Below, one piece after another: positions 9,986 to 19,108 of a DNA stretch of 64,000 nt. The notes beneath the pieces are model-generated. The model saw only the letters and a list, made by a program, of their open reading frames with translations, did not search any database and had not been told where the DNA came from. This DNA is from Ichthyophis bannanicus (Eukaryota > Chordata > Amphibia > Gymnophiona > Ichthyophiidae). The stretch is from positions 709,763,637 to 709,827,636 of the forward strand of contig CM066033.1 in NCBI GenBank assembly GCA_033557465.1. The letters are read 5' to 3'. Position numbers and translations under genes: made by a program. Position 1 is the stretch's first letter. Every line of letters begins with the position of its first letter.

Positions 9986-12165
9986 ATGAACAGAGGACCC
10001 TGCGACAACAGATCCGGCCGGACTGGGAGCCGCCACGGCCGCGCTACCAGGAGTCTAACAGATCCGCATACCAAGGGAGGAGTGGCCTAGTGGTTGGGGG
10101 AAGGTACTTCAGGCCGGAAGGTCGGGGGTTCAAATCCCACTAGAGGACAGCAACCTTGGGCCGGAAGGACTGGGGTTTCTAGTCCCACAGGTGCTCCTTG
10201 TGGTCTTGGGCAAGCCACTTAACCCTCCATAGTCCATGTTCCCTGCAAAATAGTTATCTCCAAGTTATAATGCCCTGTTCAATGTAATTTCAGTTTGTTC
10301 AATGTAAACCGCACTGATGCAGAATAGCGCGGTATATAAGAGAATGTAAATAAATAAAATAAATAAATAAAATAAATAAAAGATCACCTGCCCCGTGAAG
10401 CTCTCTATCCGCTGGATCACCCTGCCTATGAGCACCCATGGCGGAAAGACGTACAGGAGCTGGCCCTCCGACCATGACTGAATTAGAGCATCGAGACCTT
10501 CCAACATCCGTTCTCTTCTCCTGCTGTAGAAGCGACTGGCCTTCGCCGAACGAAAAGTGGCCATCAGATCCATCACTGATGTGCCCCAACGGCACACTAG
10601 CATGTCGAACACCTCTTGATGGAGGACCCATTCCCCGGGATCCACCTTTACTCGACTGAGGAAGTCGGCTTCCACGTTGTCCACTCCTGCTACGTGCGCT
10701 GCCGACACTGCCAGGAGATTCTCCTCGACCCAGTCGAACAGACTCTCTGACTCCGCCTCCAGCACCATACTGCTGGTCCCCCCTTGACGATTGATATATG
10801 CCATCACGGTGGCGTTGTCGGAAAACACTCGTACCGCTGCACCTACGAGGCACGGCTGAAAGCTCAGCAGCGCCAGAGACACAGCTCTCAACTCCAATCT
10901 TTTGATCGACCAAGTTTTCTCCTGAGCATTCCACTGCCCCTGCGCGAACTGGCCCTGGCAGTGGGCCCCCCAACCCAGGAGGCTGGCATCCATCGTTAAG
11001 GATATCCAAGCGGGTGCCTCCAGGGGCCTCCCTCTCTGCAAGGAACTGGGGACCAACCACCAGCGAAGCGCTACTCGTGTTTCGTCTGGGCAGGCGAGCT
11101 TCCGTGACAGCGGGTCCTGCTGATGAGACCAGCGCCGGAGTAGCGCCCTTTGCAAGGGCCTCATGTGAGCTCTCGCCCATGGCACCAATTCTATGGTCGC
11201 CGCCATAGTGCCCAGAAGCTGCAGGTACTGCCACGCAGTGGGCTCCTTTCTCCTTAGGAACCTCCGGACTAACGTCCGTAACCTTCGCACCCTTTGCTAT
11301 GGAAGAAACACCTGCCCGGTCTCCATGTCGAACCGAGCCCCTAAATATTCTATGCCCTGAGAGGGCACTAACTTGCTCTTTGCCCAGTTGACCACCCAAC
11401 CTAGGCTCTCTAGAAAACTCACTACCCTGGAAGTAGCTTGTTCGCCCTCGCACCTTGACTTCGCTCTGATCAATCGTCTAGGTAAGGATGCACCAGGATA
11501 CCTTCCCTGCGCAAGGCTGCCGCAACCACCACCATAACCTTCGTGAACGTGAGCGGCGCCGTTGCCAGGCCGAACGGCAACGCTCGGAACTGGTAATGGC
11601 CGAAGGGAACCGCAAAGCGGAGGAATTTGTGATGCTCTTGCCGAATGGTAATGTGCAGATAGGCTTCTGACAGGTCCAAGGAGGTGAGAAATTCTCCCTT
11701 CCGAACTGCCGCAATCACCGAATGCAGGGTTTCCATGTGAAAGTGGGCCACGCGAAGACACAGATTCACTCCCTTGAGGTCCAGAATTGGCCAGAAGCCT
11801 CCGTCCTTCTTTGGCATCACGAAATATATGGAGTATCGACCGCAACCTTGTTGGTTTCGGGGCACCGGCTCTATTGCCCGGAGGTCTAGTAGCCTTTGTA
11901 CGGTCTCCTGCACCGCCTTGCACTTGCCAGGCGCCTTGCAGGGAGACAGCACGAAAGCATCGTGCACTGGCCGCTGCAGTTCCAGCGTGTAGCCCTCTCG
12001 GATGACCTCCATCACCCACTGATCTGAACTAATCTGGACCCAGGCGGCATAGAACTCCTGCAACTGACCTCCCACGGGAACTAGGGGCCCCTGGGTCCGC
12101 CTGATCTCATTGTGCCTTTTGAAGATTAGAGGAGGAGGAAGAGGAGGCAGACAAGGCGCCCCCAA
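9986..12165 (-). pseudogene. DIRS reverse transcriptase-RNase H (element C)
   Basis: RT is visible from 12165: LPVGGQLQEFYAAW, GRYSIYFVMPKKDGGFWPILDLKGVN, LTSLDLSEAYLHI, FRALPFGLATAPLTF and HPYLDD. The frame shifts near 11475, so the rest of the palm (LESLGWVVNWAKSKL, EYLGARFD) is in another frame. RNase H runs from 11290 (LTMDASLLGWGAHC, LELRAVSLALL, SDNATVMAYINRQGG, VEADFLSRVK) to 10382, where the SINE cuts it. A short remnant (WYADL and following) continues left of the SINE to about 9986. It is closest to elements D and K, and the -1 frame is open for 384 codons across RNase H (11453-10299). Confidence 0.75.
10077..10381 (+). mobile_element. tRNA-derived SINE with L2-like 3' tail
   Basis: The A box is at 10081-10094 (AGTGGCCTAGTGGTTG) and the B box at 10127-10138 (GGTTCAAATCCC). 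A CORE-like segment follows (GGTCTTGGGCAAGCC, TTAACCCTCC), and the 3' end is shared with the L2-like LINE (AATAGCGCGGTATATAAG plus AAATA repeats). It would be transcribed by RNA polymerase III and mobilised by that LINE. It sits inside the RNase H of element C: homologous coding sequence resumes on both sides (GQVI on the right, WYADL on the left), with about two dozen bases of target missing. A second copy lies at 32350-32655. Confidence 0.8.
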
Positions 12166-13280
12166 ATCCTCTCAAACCCTGGTTTCTACCGGGAAATCTG
12201 CCTCTCTGTCCGGAACCGAACCTTTGGAAACGAAACCTACGAAAGTCCCATTGTTGACTCTTGCCCGCCGTGGCTCCTCGGCTCTGCTTAGGCTTGTCCT
12301 CTGGTAGCTTGCCTCCCTTTGACTCGCCCAAGTCTTTGACCAACTTCTCCAAGTCTTCCCCGAACAGGAGGCGCCCCTTGAACGGGAGCTTATTCAACCT
12401 GGCTTTGGACGAAGAGTCCGCTGCCCAATTACGGAGCCACAGGTACCGCCTGGCAGCAACCGCCGTTGCCATGCTCTTTGACAAACCCCGCATGAGGTCA
12501 TAATGAATGTCCGACAAATAGGCCGCCCCCGACTCCAGGCGGGCGGCCTCACTGGACCTGTTGTGACCACCGAAGACAGGCCCTGGCCACCCAGGCCCCA
12601 CAGATAGCCGCCTGGAGAGACAGAGCATTGGTGTCAAAAATCTGCCGCAATAAGGCGTCCAGCATCCTGTCTTGCGCATCCTTAAGAGCTGCGCTACCCT
12701 CCACCGGGATGGTGGTCTTCTTTATCACTGCCGCCACGGCCGCGTCCACCTTGGGAGGCTTGAAAACCTCCCTCTCCTGATCTACCAGTGGTATAACCGG
12801 CTCGACACTCTGGAGCCCTTGAGTGCAGCCTCCGGTACGTTCCACTCTTCCTGAATCAACTCTTGAAAAACCCGGTGTACCAGAAAGGCCCTCTGAGACT
12901 TTCGGAAGACCCGCAACAATGGATCCTCCAGAGACTCGTCCTGCGCCGGCATGTTTAGGGTTCTCAACGTCTCTGAAATGAGCGCCGGCAACTCATCCCT
13001 TCGGAATACCCACACCACTCGGGTTTGCTCTTCCTTGTCCTCGAGCTCACCTTCCTCTAGTTCCTCCTCGGGGAGCGCACTCTCCCCTTCCTCATCCGAT
13101 AGATGCCCCTCCGAAGCCAGAGATGGAGCCTCGGCCTCCGCATCCAGCCGCAGTCTTTTTCCTCCGTGCTGGACCTCTGCGGGTAAAGCTTGTATGGCAC
13201 GCTTCATTCTGCTCCATTCGCGAGTGCCCGTCTGCTTGAAAGGTAATCCTCCCACCGCCTGCTGCAGAAGGGCCACTAAC
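12107..13280 (-). pseudogene. DIRS gag, C-terminal three quarters (element C)
   Basis: Reading from 13280, FSPELVALLQQAV continues the gag frame that was interrupted by element D. Next come an acidic stretch (EEELEEGELEDKEEQ), then VFRRDELPALI, VHRVFQELIQEEW, the core KVDAAVAAVIKKTTIPVEG, and finally LFGEDLEKLVKDLGESKGG with a basic Arg/Gly/Phe-rich tail. The three overlapping open pieces (13276-12782, 12845-12549, 12679-12107) show at least two frameshifts. The homologue in element K has the same order. The function inferred is RNA-binding structural protein. Confidence 0.7.
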
Positions 13281-13287
13281 TCAGGCG

Positions 13288-13450
13288 AAAAAATAGTAAT
13301 TAGATCTTACCTGCTAATTAGTGTTCCTGAAGAAACAACAGTCCAGTCCCTTTACTTCTGGGTTACGCAACCCTTCCAGCAGCTTGGAGGCTGAGCCCAA
13401 CCTTTTTGGGGATGGAGCGGTATAAATACCACTGGGACCACCCACCAACT
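13288..13450 (-). repeat. 3' inverted terminal repeat of element D
   Basis: It begins GTAATTAGATCTTACCTGC and contains CAGTCCAGTCCCTTTACTTC. It matches the reverse complement of 16722-16903. In the sense direction the tip carries GCAG/GTAAGA, a good splice-donor consensus (13305-13314). Confidence 0.8.
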
Positions 13451-13720
13451 CCAGTATTCGAATGAAAAAGCAGACATAACGAACTTCCATCAACAACCTA
13501 CATAACATAATACCTCAAAGAAATATTAAATCAATCAACTTTTTTTTTTGGATGGCATAGGAGAAGAGGAGGAGGAATGGCAACGGGCGGAGGGGGTTAC
13601 CTGAGTCTGCCCGGGCCGGCTTTCTCCTGCACTCCTTCATGCCGAACCGGCCCTACGCTCGGTCCGATGCCCTTCTATGAACAATGGGCCTTAACATTCG
13701 CTGGAACCGGGTGGGATCAG

Positions 13721-13816
13721 GGACTGGACTGTCGTTCCTTCAGGAACACTAATTAGCAGGTAAGATCTAATTACTATTTCCTTATCGTCACTCCAGTCCA
13801 GTCCCTTTACTTCTGA
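13721..13816 (-). repeat. Internal complementary region of element D
   Basis: The left half (to about 13773) is the reverse complement of the outer 3' end at 13288-13340. The right half matches the reverse complement of the outer 5' end at 16860-16900. The two halves meet as they would in a closed circle. Confidence 0.8.
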
Positions 13817-13832
13817 GATGTACCCGAGCAGT

Positions 13833-14900
13833 TCAATCCTGGGTGGGATCCGGCATACCGGACTGAAGAACCGCTAGACCAAACTGAGCGTCCGCTGAAC
13901 TCTGAACGTCCAGCCTGTAGTGCTTGGTGAATGTATGCAGAGAGGACCAAGTCGCTGCCCTACAAATATCCAGCGGGGGAACTAGGCTGAATTCCGCCCA
14001 AGAGGTAGCCTGAGCCCGAGTGGAGTGCGCACACAGACCCACTGGAACCTGCTTCCCCTTCAGGATGTAGGCGGAAGCAATCGCCTCTCTGATCCACCTG
14101 GAGATAGAGGCCTTGGCAGCCGCCTCCCCTTTGTGCGGGCCTCCGAACTGAATGAATATTCGGTCGGACTTCCGGAAGGGCGCTGTGCGAGAGAGGTAAT
14201 GCTTCAAAGCCCTCTGGACCTCTAAGAGACGAAGTTTGCTATCCCCACCTTCATGCCCCGCGGCCGAGAAGGCCGGGAGGGTAACTGTCTGGTTCACATG
14301 AAAGGGAGAGATAACTTTGGGCAAGAAGGAAGGAACCGTGCGCAGAACCACTTTGTCCTTGAGGAAGGACAGAAAGGGGGGCTGAGATGACAGCGCCTGT
14401 AATTCTGAAACCCTCCTGGCCGAACAGATGGCGACCAGAAAAACTGTCTTTAGGGTTAAATCCTTTAAGGAGGCCCTTTTTAATGGCTCGAATGGTTCCC
14501 CGATCAAGGCATTTAGCACTAGGTTAAGATCCCAAGGGGGGATGACCGACCTCCGCTGAGGATGTAGCCGTCTAACCGCCCTTAGGAACCTGGAGACGTC
14601 CACGTGGGCCCCTAGGGGTTTGCCACGGACCTTGCCTCTATAGCAAGCGATGGCAGCCAGCTGGACCCATAAGGAGCTGTGCGCCAGACCCTTGTCAAAT
14701 CCTGCTTGCAAGAATTCCAGAACCTCCGCCCGACTCTTACATAGGATAGACAGGTCGAGCGCTTCTTAGCATTCAATAGCGTCGAGATTACTGCTCCTGA
14801 GTAACCTTGTTTTAGGAGCCGCGCCCTTTCAATAGCCAGGCCGTAAGCGAGAATCGATCCACGTGAGGCATCCGAACCGGGCCTTGTCTCAGCAGGTCCC
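13833..14900 (-). pseudogene. DIRS tyrosine recombinase (element D)
   Basis: The catalytic domain is open from 14711 to 13833 (292 residues). It has Arg in SARRVSELQAL, FLPKVISPFHVNQ, HxxR in AHSTRAQATSWAEF, ICRAATWSSL and the Tyr of KHYRLDVQS. The N-terminal SAM-like part (RGSILAYGLAIERARL, KRSTCLSYVRV) lies just upstream in another frame. A deletion of roughly 45 bp plus a frameshift near 14735 removed the segment equivalent to IFEAWCAERRRKPL of element K. The product would integrate circular element DNA if intact. The N-terminal frame is the -1 frame over RNase H. Confidence 0.8.
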
Positions 14901-16640
14901 TTTTGCAAGGGAGCCGCCAAGGTTGGTCGGTGATCATCCTCACCAGATCCACATACCAGGGGCGGCGAGGCCAATCCGGGGCTATGAGGATTACCAATCC
15001 TTGGTGGGACTCCACCCGCTGGAGAACCTTTCCGATCAGGACCCAAGGAGGAAATACATAGAGACCACCTTCCGAAGGCCACTTTTGGGACAGGGCATCT
15101 AAGCCCTCGGACATTCTTTCCCTCCGCCGACTGAAGAATCTGTCCACCTTGGCTGACGAGAACCGTGCCATGAGGTCCATGACTGGGAGTCCCCACCGGG
15201 CCACTATTTGGTTGAAGGTCTCCTGTTCCAGTTCCCACGCTCCGTGGTCTATCTTGCACCTGCTGAGGAAATCGACCGTGATGTTGTCCGCGCCCGCCAC
15301 GTGCTGAGCTGAAAGCGCTTGCAGCCGGCCCTCCGCCCACTGGAATAGAGCGTCCGCCTCCTTCTCCAAGGTGGGGCTGCTGGTGCCTCCCTGGTGGTTG
15401 ATGTAGGCCACCGCGGTGACATTGTCGGAGAGAACACGAATTGCTCTTTTCTGCACTAAGGCCTCGAGAGCCTTGAGCACTAGGGTGACGGGCCGTAATT
15501 CCAGTCTGTTGATGGGCCATTGCAATTCCAACGGTGTCCAGCGACCCTGGACGAACTGGTCCTCGCAGTGCGCTCCCCAGCCTGACAGGCTGGCATCCGT
15601 CGTCAATAGTAACCACTGATGAGGTTCGAGGGGCATCCCGCGATCCAGATTCCTTGGGCACCGCCACCAGTGGAGCGCCTGTTTGGTCCGCGGAGCGCAA
15701 GGTAACTGCATTGACAGAGGATGATTCTGGGGAGACCACCGACGTAATAGCGCCCGTTGCAACGACCGCATGTCGGCCCTGGCCCATGGCACTACCTCTA
15801 TTGCAGCCGCCATTGTTCCCAGAACCTGAAGATAATGCCACGCCGAGGGATTTCGTCTGCCTAGAAACTGCGTGACTAGAAGCCTTAGCTCCCTTGATCT
15901 TGTTCGTGACAGGAATACTCTGCCCCTGTTGGTGTCGAATCTTGCCCCGAGGTACTCGAGTTACTGGGAGGGAGTCATTCTGCTCTTTGCACGATTGATG
16001 ACCCACCCCAACTCCTCTAGAACCTGGATCACAATGGTCGTCGCCGAGTGACTGTCCTCTTCCGACTTTTCCCGGATCAGCCAATCGTCTAAGTAAGGGT
16101 GCACTAATATTCCCTCCTTCCGAAGGAAGGCCGCTACTACCACCATTACCTTGGTGAACGTCCTGGGAGCCGTAGCTAGGCCGAAGGGTAGGGCCTGGAA
16201 TTGAAAGTGGCCTCTTGGCACTGCGAATCTCAGGAACTGCTGATGGGACTTCCTGACCGGGATATGCAAGTAGGCTTCTGTCAAATCGAGGGACGTTAGG
16301 AACTCTCCGCCCCTCACGGCTGCTATGACTGAACATAGGATCTCCATCCGGAAATGTGGTACCCTGAGGCAGCGATTGACCTGTTTTAGATCCAGGATCG
16401 GTCGAAAAGACCCTTCCTTCCTTGGTACCACGAAGTAAATCGAGTAAAGACCAGAGCCGCACTGATCTGGTGGTACTGGGACCACGGCCCCGAGCGCTAT
16501 TAGCCGAGCGAGAGTTGCCTCTATCGCCGCCCTCTTTATAGAAGAACCGCAGGCTGGAAGTATTTGTTTTGAAAATTCGAGAGCATAGCCTTCTCTGATC
16601 ACCTCTAGGACCCATTGATCGGACGTGACTCGGGACCAGG
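14812..16640 (-). pseudogene. DIRS reverse transcriptase-RNase H (element D), one stop, 5' end deleted
   Basis: The RT palm starts within VIREGYALEF (about 16610) and includes SIYFVVPRKEGSFRPILDL, LTSLDLTEAYLHIPV, FQALPFGLATAPRTF and HPYLDDWLIR. A TAA at about 15961 replaces the Glu codon of SQELEYLGARF; otherwise the same frame continues through RNase H (15813-14812: LTTDASLSGWGAHC, LELRPVTLVL, LSDNVTAVAYINHQGG, ITVDFLSRCK). The N-terminal part and all of gag were removed by the internal deletion. The overlapping -1 frame is open for 667 codons (16615-14612), an unusually long overlap. Confidence 0.8.
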
Positions 16641-16721
16641 CGGAAAGAAACAGCCTTAAGAAATAAATGAGAAATAAAAGTGTAAATTTTAAATGATCTA
16701 AATAAAAGGGAAGACTCCAGT

Positions 16722-16903
16722 AAGCCCTAGGCTTACGGAACCCTCCAGCTACTTGGAGGCTGAGAATACTGGAATTGGTGGGTGGTCCCAGTGGTATTTA
16801 TACCACTCCATCCCCAAAAAGGTTGGGCTCAGCCTCCAAGCTACTGGAAGGGTTGCGTAACCCAGAAGTAAAGGGACTGGACTGGAGTGACGATAAGGAA
16901 ATG
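16722..16903 (-). repeat. 5' inverted terminal repeat of element D with hairpin
   Basis: It matches 13288-13450 inverted. It includes an inverted repeat pairing 16741-16764 with 16829-16853 and a short palindrome (GTAAGCC/GGCTTAC). The outer end is at about 16903. Confidence 0.75.
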
Positions 16904-17160
16904 GACTTGAGCCCTCTTAGCCAGGTCGCCTGAGGCGCGGGCCGCTCCGGGGCAGAAGATGGCCCAGCCACCGGCTCCCCACGGGGTAAACTGACCAAGG
17001 GAGAGTCCAGGGGGCCTGCCTCAGCCCCTGCCCGCTCCCCCACATCCTCCCCGGAAGGGTCCATGGCTGCGGCCTCCTTGGAGCAGCCCCTGCACACTCC
17101 TGAGTCCAGAAGAGTACTCCTCTTAGCCCCACAAATAACACACTGGGCTTTTGGAGGCAT
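16904..17160 (-). pseudogene. DIRS gag N-terminus (element C), cut by element D
   Basis: ATG at 17160 opens MPPKAQCVICGAKR with a CxxC, then CRGC: a four-Cys zinc ribbon like that of element K (CPSCGTHR, CRGC). A Pro/Ser-rich linker follows. The genuine gag sequence ends near 16904, where the ITR of element D begins, and resumes at 13285. Residues after GLKS in this frame are ITR-encoded and not gag. Confidence 0.7.
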
Positions 17161-17930
17161 AGCCCCTTAGAGCTGCCCCCTCCCCCTTGGGAACTCTACA
17201 CGCAATCTGCCTATCTCCCAAGGGGAACCCCGGAAGCCTGCAGCCCCTTAAAACACTCTTATCCACCTATTATGGTGCCTTTGCTCAAGGGTTTTTTTGG
17301 TTTTTTTTTAACTCACACTCCAAAAAAGGAGCCCTTAGCTGTCCCCCTGATCACAGCCCGCAGGCCTCCAAACCGCGGCTTTAGAAGCCGGGAAAAACCG
17401 ACAGCTAGCTCCGGAGCCGGTCCTGTGCTCCCGCGTTACTGACACGTGGCCAGGCCTGCACTGAATAAGGTGCTCCTTCGCGCCGCGGAAAAAAGTGTCA
17501 CCAGCCCGCCCCCTTACCTCTGCTGCCCCTGCAGCCAGATTCCGCTGACGGATCGACTTTCCACTGCCAGAGGACGCCAAGAAGGCTCCAATTGCATCCT
17601 GAGCACAGCGCAGAGGTCCGACCCCGGACACCTCCGCGAACAGCCAGAGGCGCGCTCACAGGCAGGTCTTCTGTTTAGCGCTTGGCTGAGCAGCTCTGCC
17701 TCCTCTCCCGGTTCAGCTCCATTGCTACCCACCGGGAGCTAACCGGCCCCCTTCAGAAATATAACCGGGCTACTCGGAGGGGAAACTAAGAAGAGGTTAG
17801 AGGAGAGCCTGAGGCACCAATAAGGCACAGCTCCTGAAATTTAAAGGCACAGCCCCCGTATATCTTTTTTTTTTTTTTTTAAATAAAACCCTACTACTTC
17901 ACTCAAACTGTCCCTTAATTGTTCCTCCAG
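17161..17930 (-). other. 5' leader of element C
   Basis: This is non-coding sequence between the 5' ITR and the gag start. It is GC-rich around 17380-17760 and has a T-run at 17863-17880. The placement mirrors the leader of element K (61729-62520). No open frame here resembles a known protein. Confidence 0.5.
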
Positions 17931-17944
17931 TGAGCCTGGACCCC

Positions 17945-18114
17945 CAGGCTCGACCTATTCAGCTGCTTGGAGACTGAGTAACTGATGGAGGAAGGCGGAT
18001 CCCAGAGATATATACAGATGACATCATGGAAAAGAAGGAGGTTCCTCAGTCTCCAAGCTGCTGAATGAGGTGGACAACTCAGAGGTCCGGGACTAGACTG
18101 GGGATACAATCAGG
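17945..18114 (-). repeat. 5' inverted terminal repeat of element C with hairpin
   Basis: The outer end is at 18114, abutting copy 2 of the flanking direct repeat. It contains an imperfect inverted repeat of about 22 bp: ATTCAGCTGCTTGGAGACTG at 17957-17976 pairs with CAGTCTCCAAGCTGCTGAAT at 18047-18066, with one mismatch. The same fold occurs in elements D and K. Confidence 0.7.
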
Positions 18115-18302
18115 AATAGTTTGTTTTTTAAATGGATTTTGATGACCCAATGTTCTGAAGCAAATTTTAGTTTTACAACATACAAAAGAAGCTTCATTGG
18201 GTTATATGCAAAACATTGCCCTACTTGGTGTTATAGTCAATATGATGGGATTTGTTTTTAAAGACAAGTTGATAGAATTCAACAGCAATCCCAGTATGAT
18301 TT
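18115..18302. repeat. ~188-bp direct repeat, copy 2
   Basis: This is the second copy of 8801-8989, in the same orientation. It starts exactly at the outer end of element C. Joining the outer flanks at 8800 and 18303 with one copy would give a plausible empty site. Confidence 0.85.
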
Positions 18303-18627
18303 CCCAATAAATTACTTTTTTCTTTATTCAGTAAGGTCAATATATTATTTTAGATGATTTTAGTCAATTTAATTGATTACAACAAAGGAGATTTGAAACC
18401 ACACTTAAGTAATTGGTTCGCTTATCTGTGGTGGTATTACTACTCCTTGATCCATACACAGGAGGGCCGATTTATTGGGAGATGTGAAGATCTACTTGGC
18501 AGCCAAAGACAACAGTGACCTGTAACAGATGCAATAAGAGCAAAGGGGCTACTGGGAACCTAAGGATATGTCAAACAGTAGACACCTGGCCCCCTCTCTA
18601 TACCTCAAAATCACTGAGGTAGAGAAA
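18303..18627. other. Unassigned intronic sequence
   Basis: No frame, repeat signature or splice-flanked exon that I recognise. It is AT-rich to about 18420 and mixed thereafter. Confidence 0.4.
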
Positions 18628-18817
18628 GCACAGTTACTTACTTATAACAGGTGATCTCTGGGAACAGCAGGAATAAGTCTTCACATATGGGTACGTCGGT
18701 ACCGACGGAGCCTGCGCGGGAACGCTCCCCGGCTTCCCAAAAAGGAAAGCTTTTGGGAGCATCCCACAGCGCCTGCGCGCTGCCTTCCCGCCTTTCCTAA
18801 CCAACTCTCCTCAGTTC
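18628..18817 (-). repeat. 3' inverted terminal repeat of element E with 27-nt extension
   Basis: 18655-18817 is the inverted copy of 24083-24247. 18628-18654 (GCACAGTTACTTACTTATAA and following) is present only on this side. It contains the perfect palindrome CGTCGGTACCGACG at about 18690. Between this ITR and the ICR lies a purine-rich GAGA/AAAG tract (18838-18880). Confidence 0.85.
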
Positions 18818-18899
18818 GAGTTTAAAGCTGAGACAATAGAGAGAGAGAGGAAAGGAAAGATAGAAAAGAGATACAACTCCTAGGGTAGGTGGGTGGGTT

Positions 18900-18995
18900 G
18901 TGAAGACTTACTCCTGCTGTTCCCAGAGATCACCTGTTACAGGTAAGTAACTGTGCTATCTCCAGGAACAAGCAGGAATGAGTCTTCACATATGG
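18900..18995 (-). repeat. Internal complementary region of element E
   Basis: 18900-18957 is the reverse complement of the outer 3' end (18628-18686). 18958-18995 is the reverse complement of the outer 5' end (24210-24247). It therefore spells the junction of a closed circle. The first half holds ACCTGTTACAGGT, a perfect 6-bp-arm inverted repeat with a 1-nt centre. Confidence 0.85.
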
Positions 18996-19108
18996 AGACT
19001 CCCTAGCTGAGATGCCTGGGAGATCCCCAAGGATATGAGACCCTGAAAGGGGTCTGCGTCCTCCTATGGATCTCAGGCATCCATCCAGGGAAGGAGGGCA
19101 GGAGTTGT

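Larger units (their letters stand above)
13286..16903 (-). mobile_element. DIRS element D, internally deleted, nested in gag of C
   Basis: The ITRs face each other at 13288-13450 and 16722-16903, with the ICR at 13721-13816. Between them lie recombinase and RT-RNase H, but gag is absent: the RT start (about 16640) is joined directly to leader sequence, so roughly 2.4 kb is missing relative to element K. The insertion splits the gag of element C. AAT occurs at both outer junctions and in the ICR end joint, as expected for DIRS insertion without a conventional target duplication. It is closely related to K. Confidence 0.8.
8990..18114 (-). mobile_element. Composite DIRS element C with inverted 3' third
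   Basis: The right-hand part is a minus-strand DIRS element: 5' ITR ending at 18114, leader, gag split by element D, RT and RNase H. Instead of its own recombinase and 3' end, the left part (8990-9985) carries recombinase, ICR and ITR on the plus strand. This looks like the element's 3' third turned around and cut inside the recombinase. The two parts meet at about 9985, inside the ITR at the word GTGGACAAC. A tRNA-derived SINE lies at 10077-10381. The whole block is flanked by the ~188-bp direct repeat. Confidence 0.7.

Noticed and set aside
10081..10140. A tRNA gene (good A and B boxes)
   Set aside because: No cloverleaf with paired acceptor stem is evident, and the CORE-like body and LINE tail follow at once; it is the head of a SINE. 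The same holds for 8345 and 32650.
14612..16615. The 667-codon frame as an independent gene
   Set aside because: Its C-terminal part is the recombinase N-terminus and the rest overlaps RT-RNase H; treated as an overlapping recombinase frame, not a new gene.
17957..18066. Hammerhead ribozyme in the 5' ITR of element C
   Set aside because: A CTGATGGA word sits near the stem, but the conserved CTGANGA and GAAA core in the right order is absent.
18838..18880. Purine tract as a retroviral polypurine primer site
   Set aside because: DIRS replication does not use an LTR-type polypurine primer, and the tract is a loose GA repeat that varies between copies.
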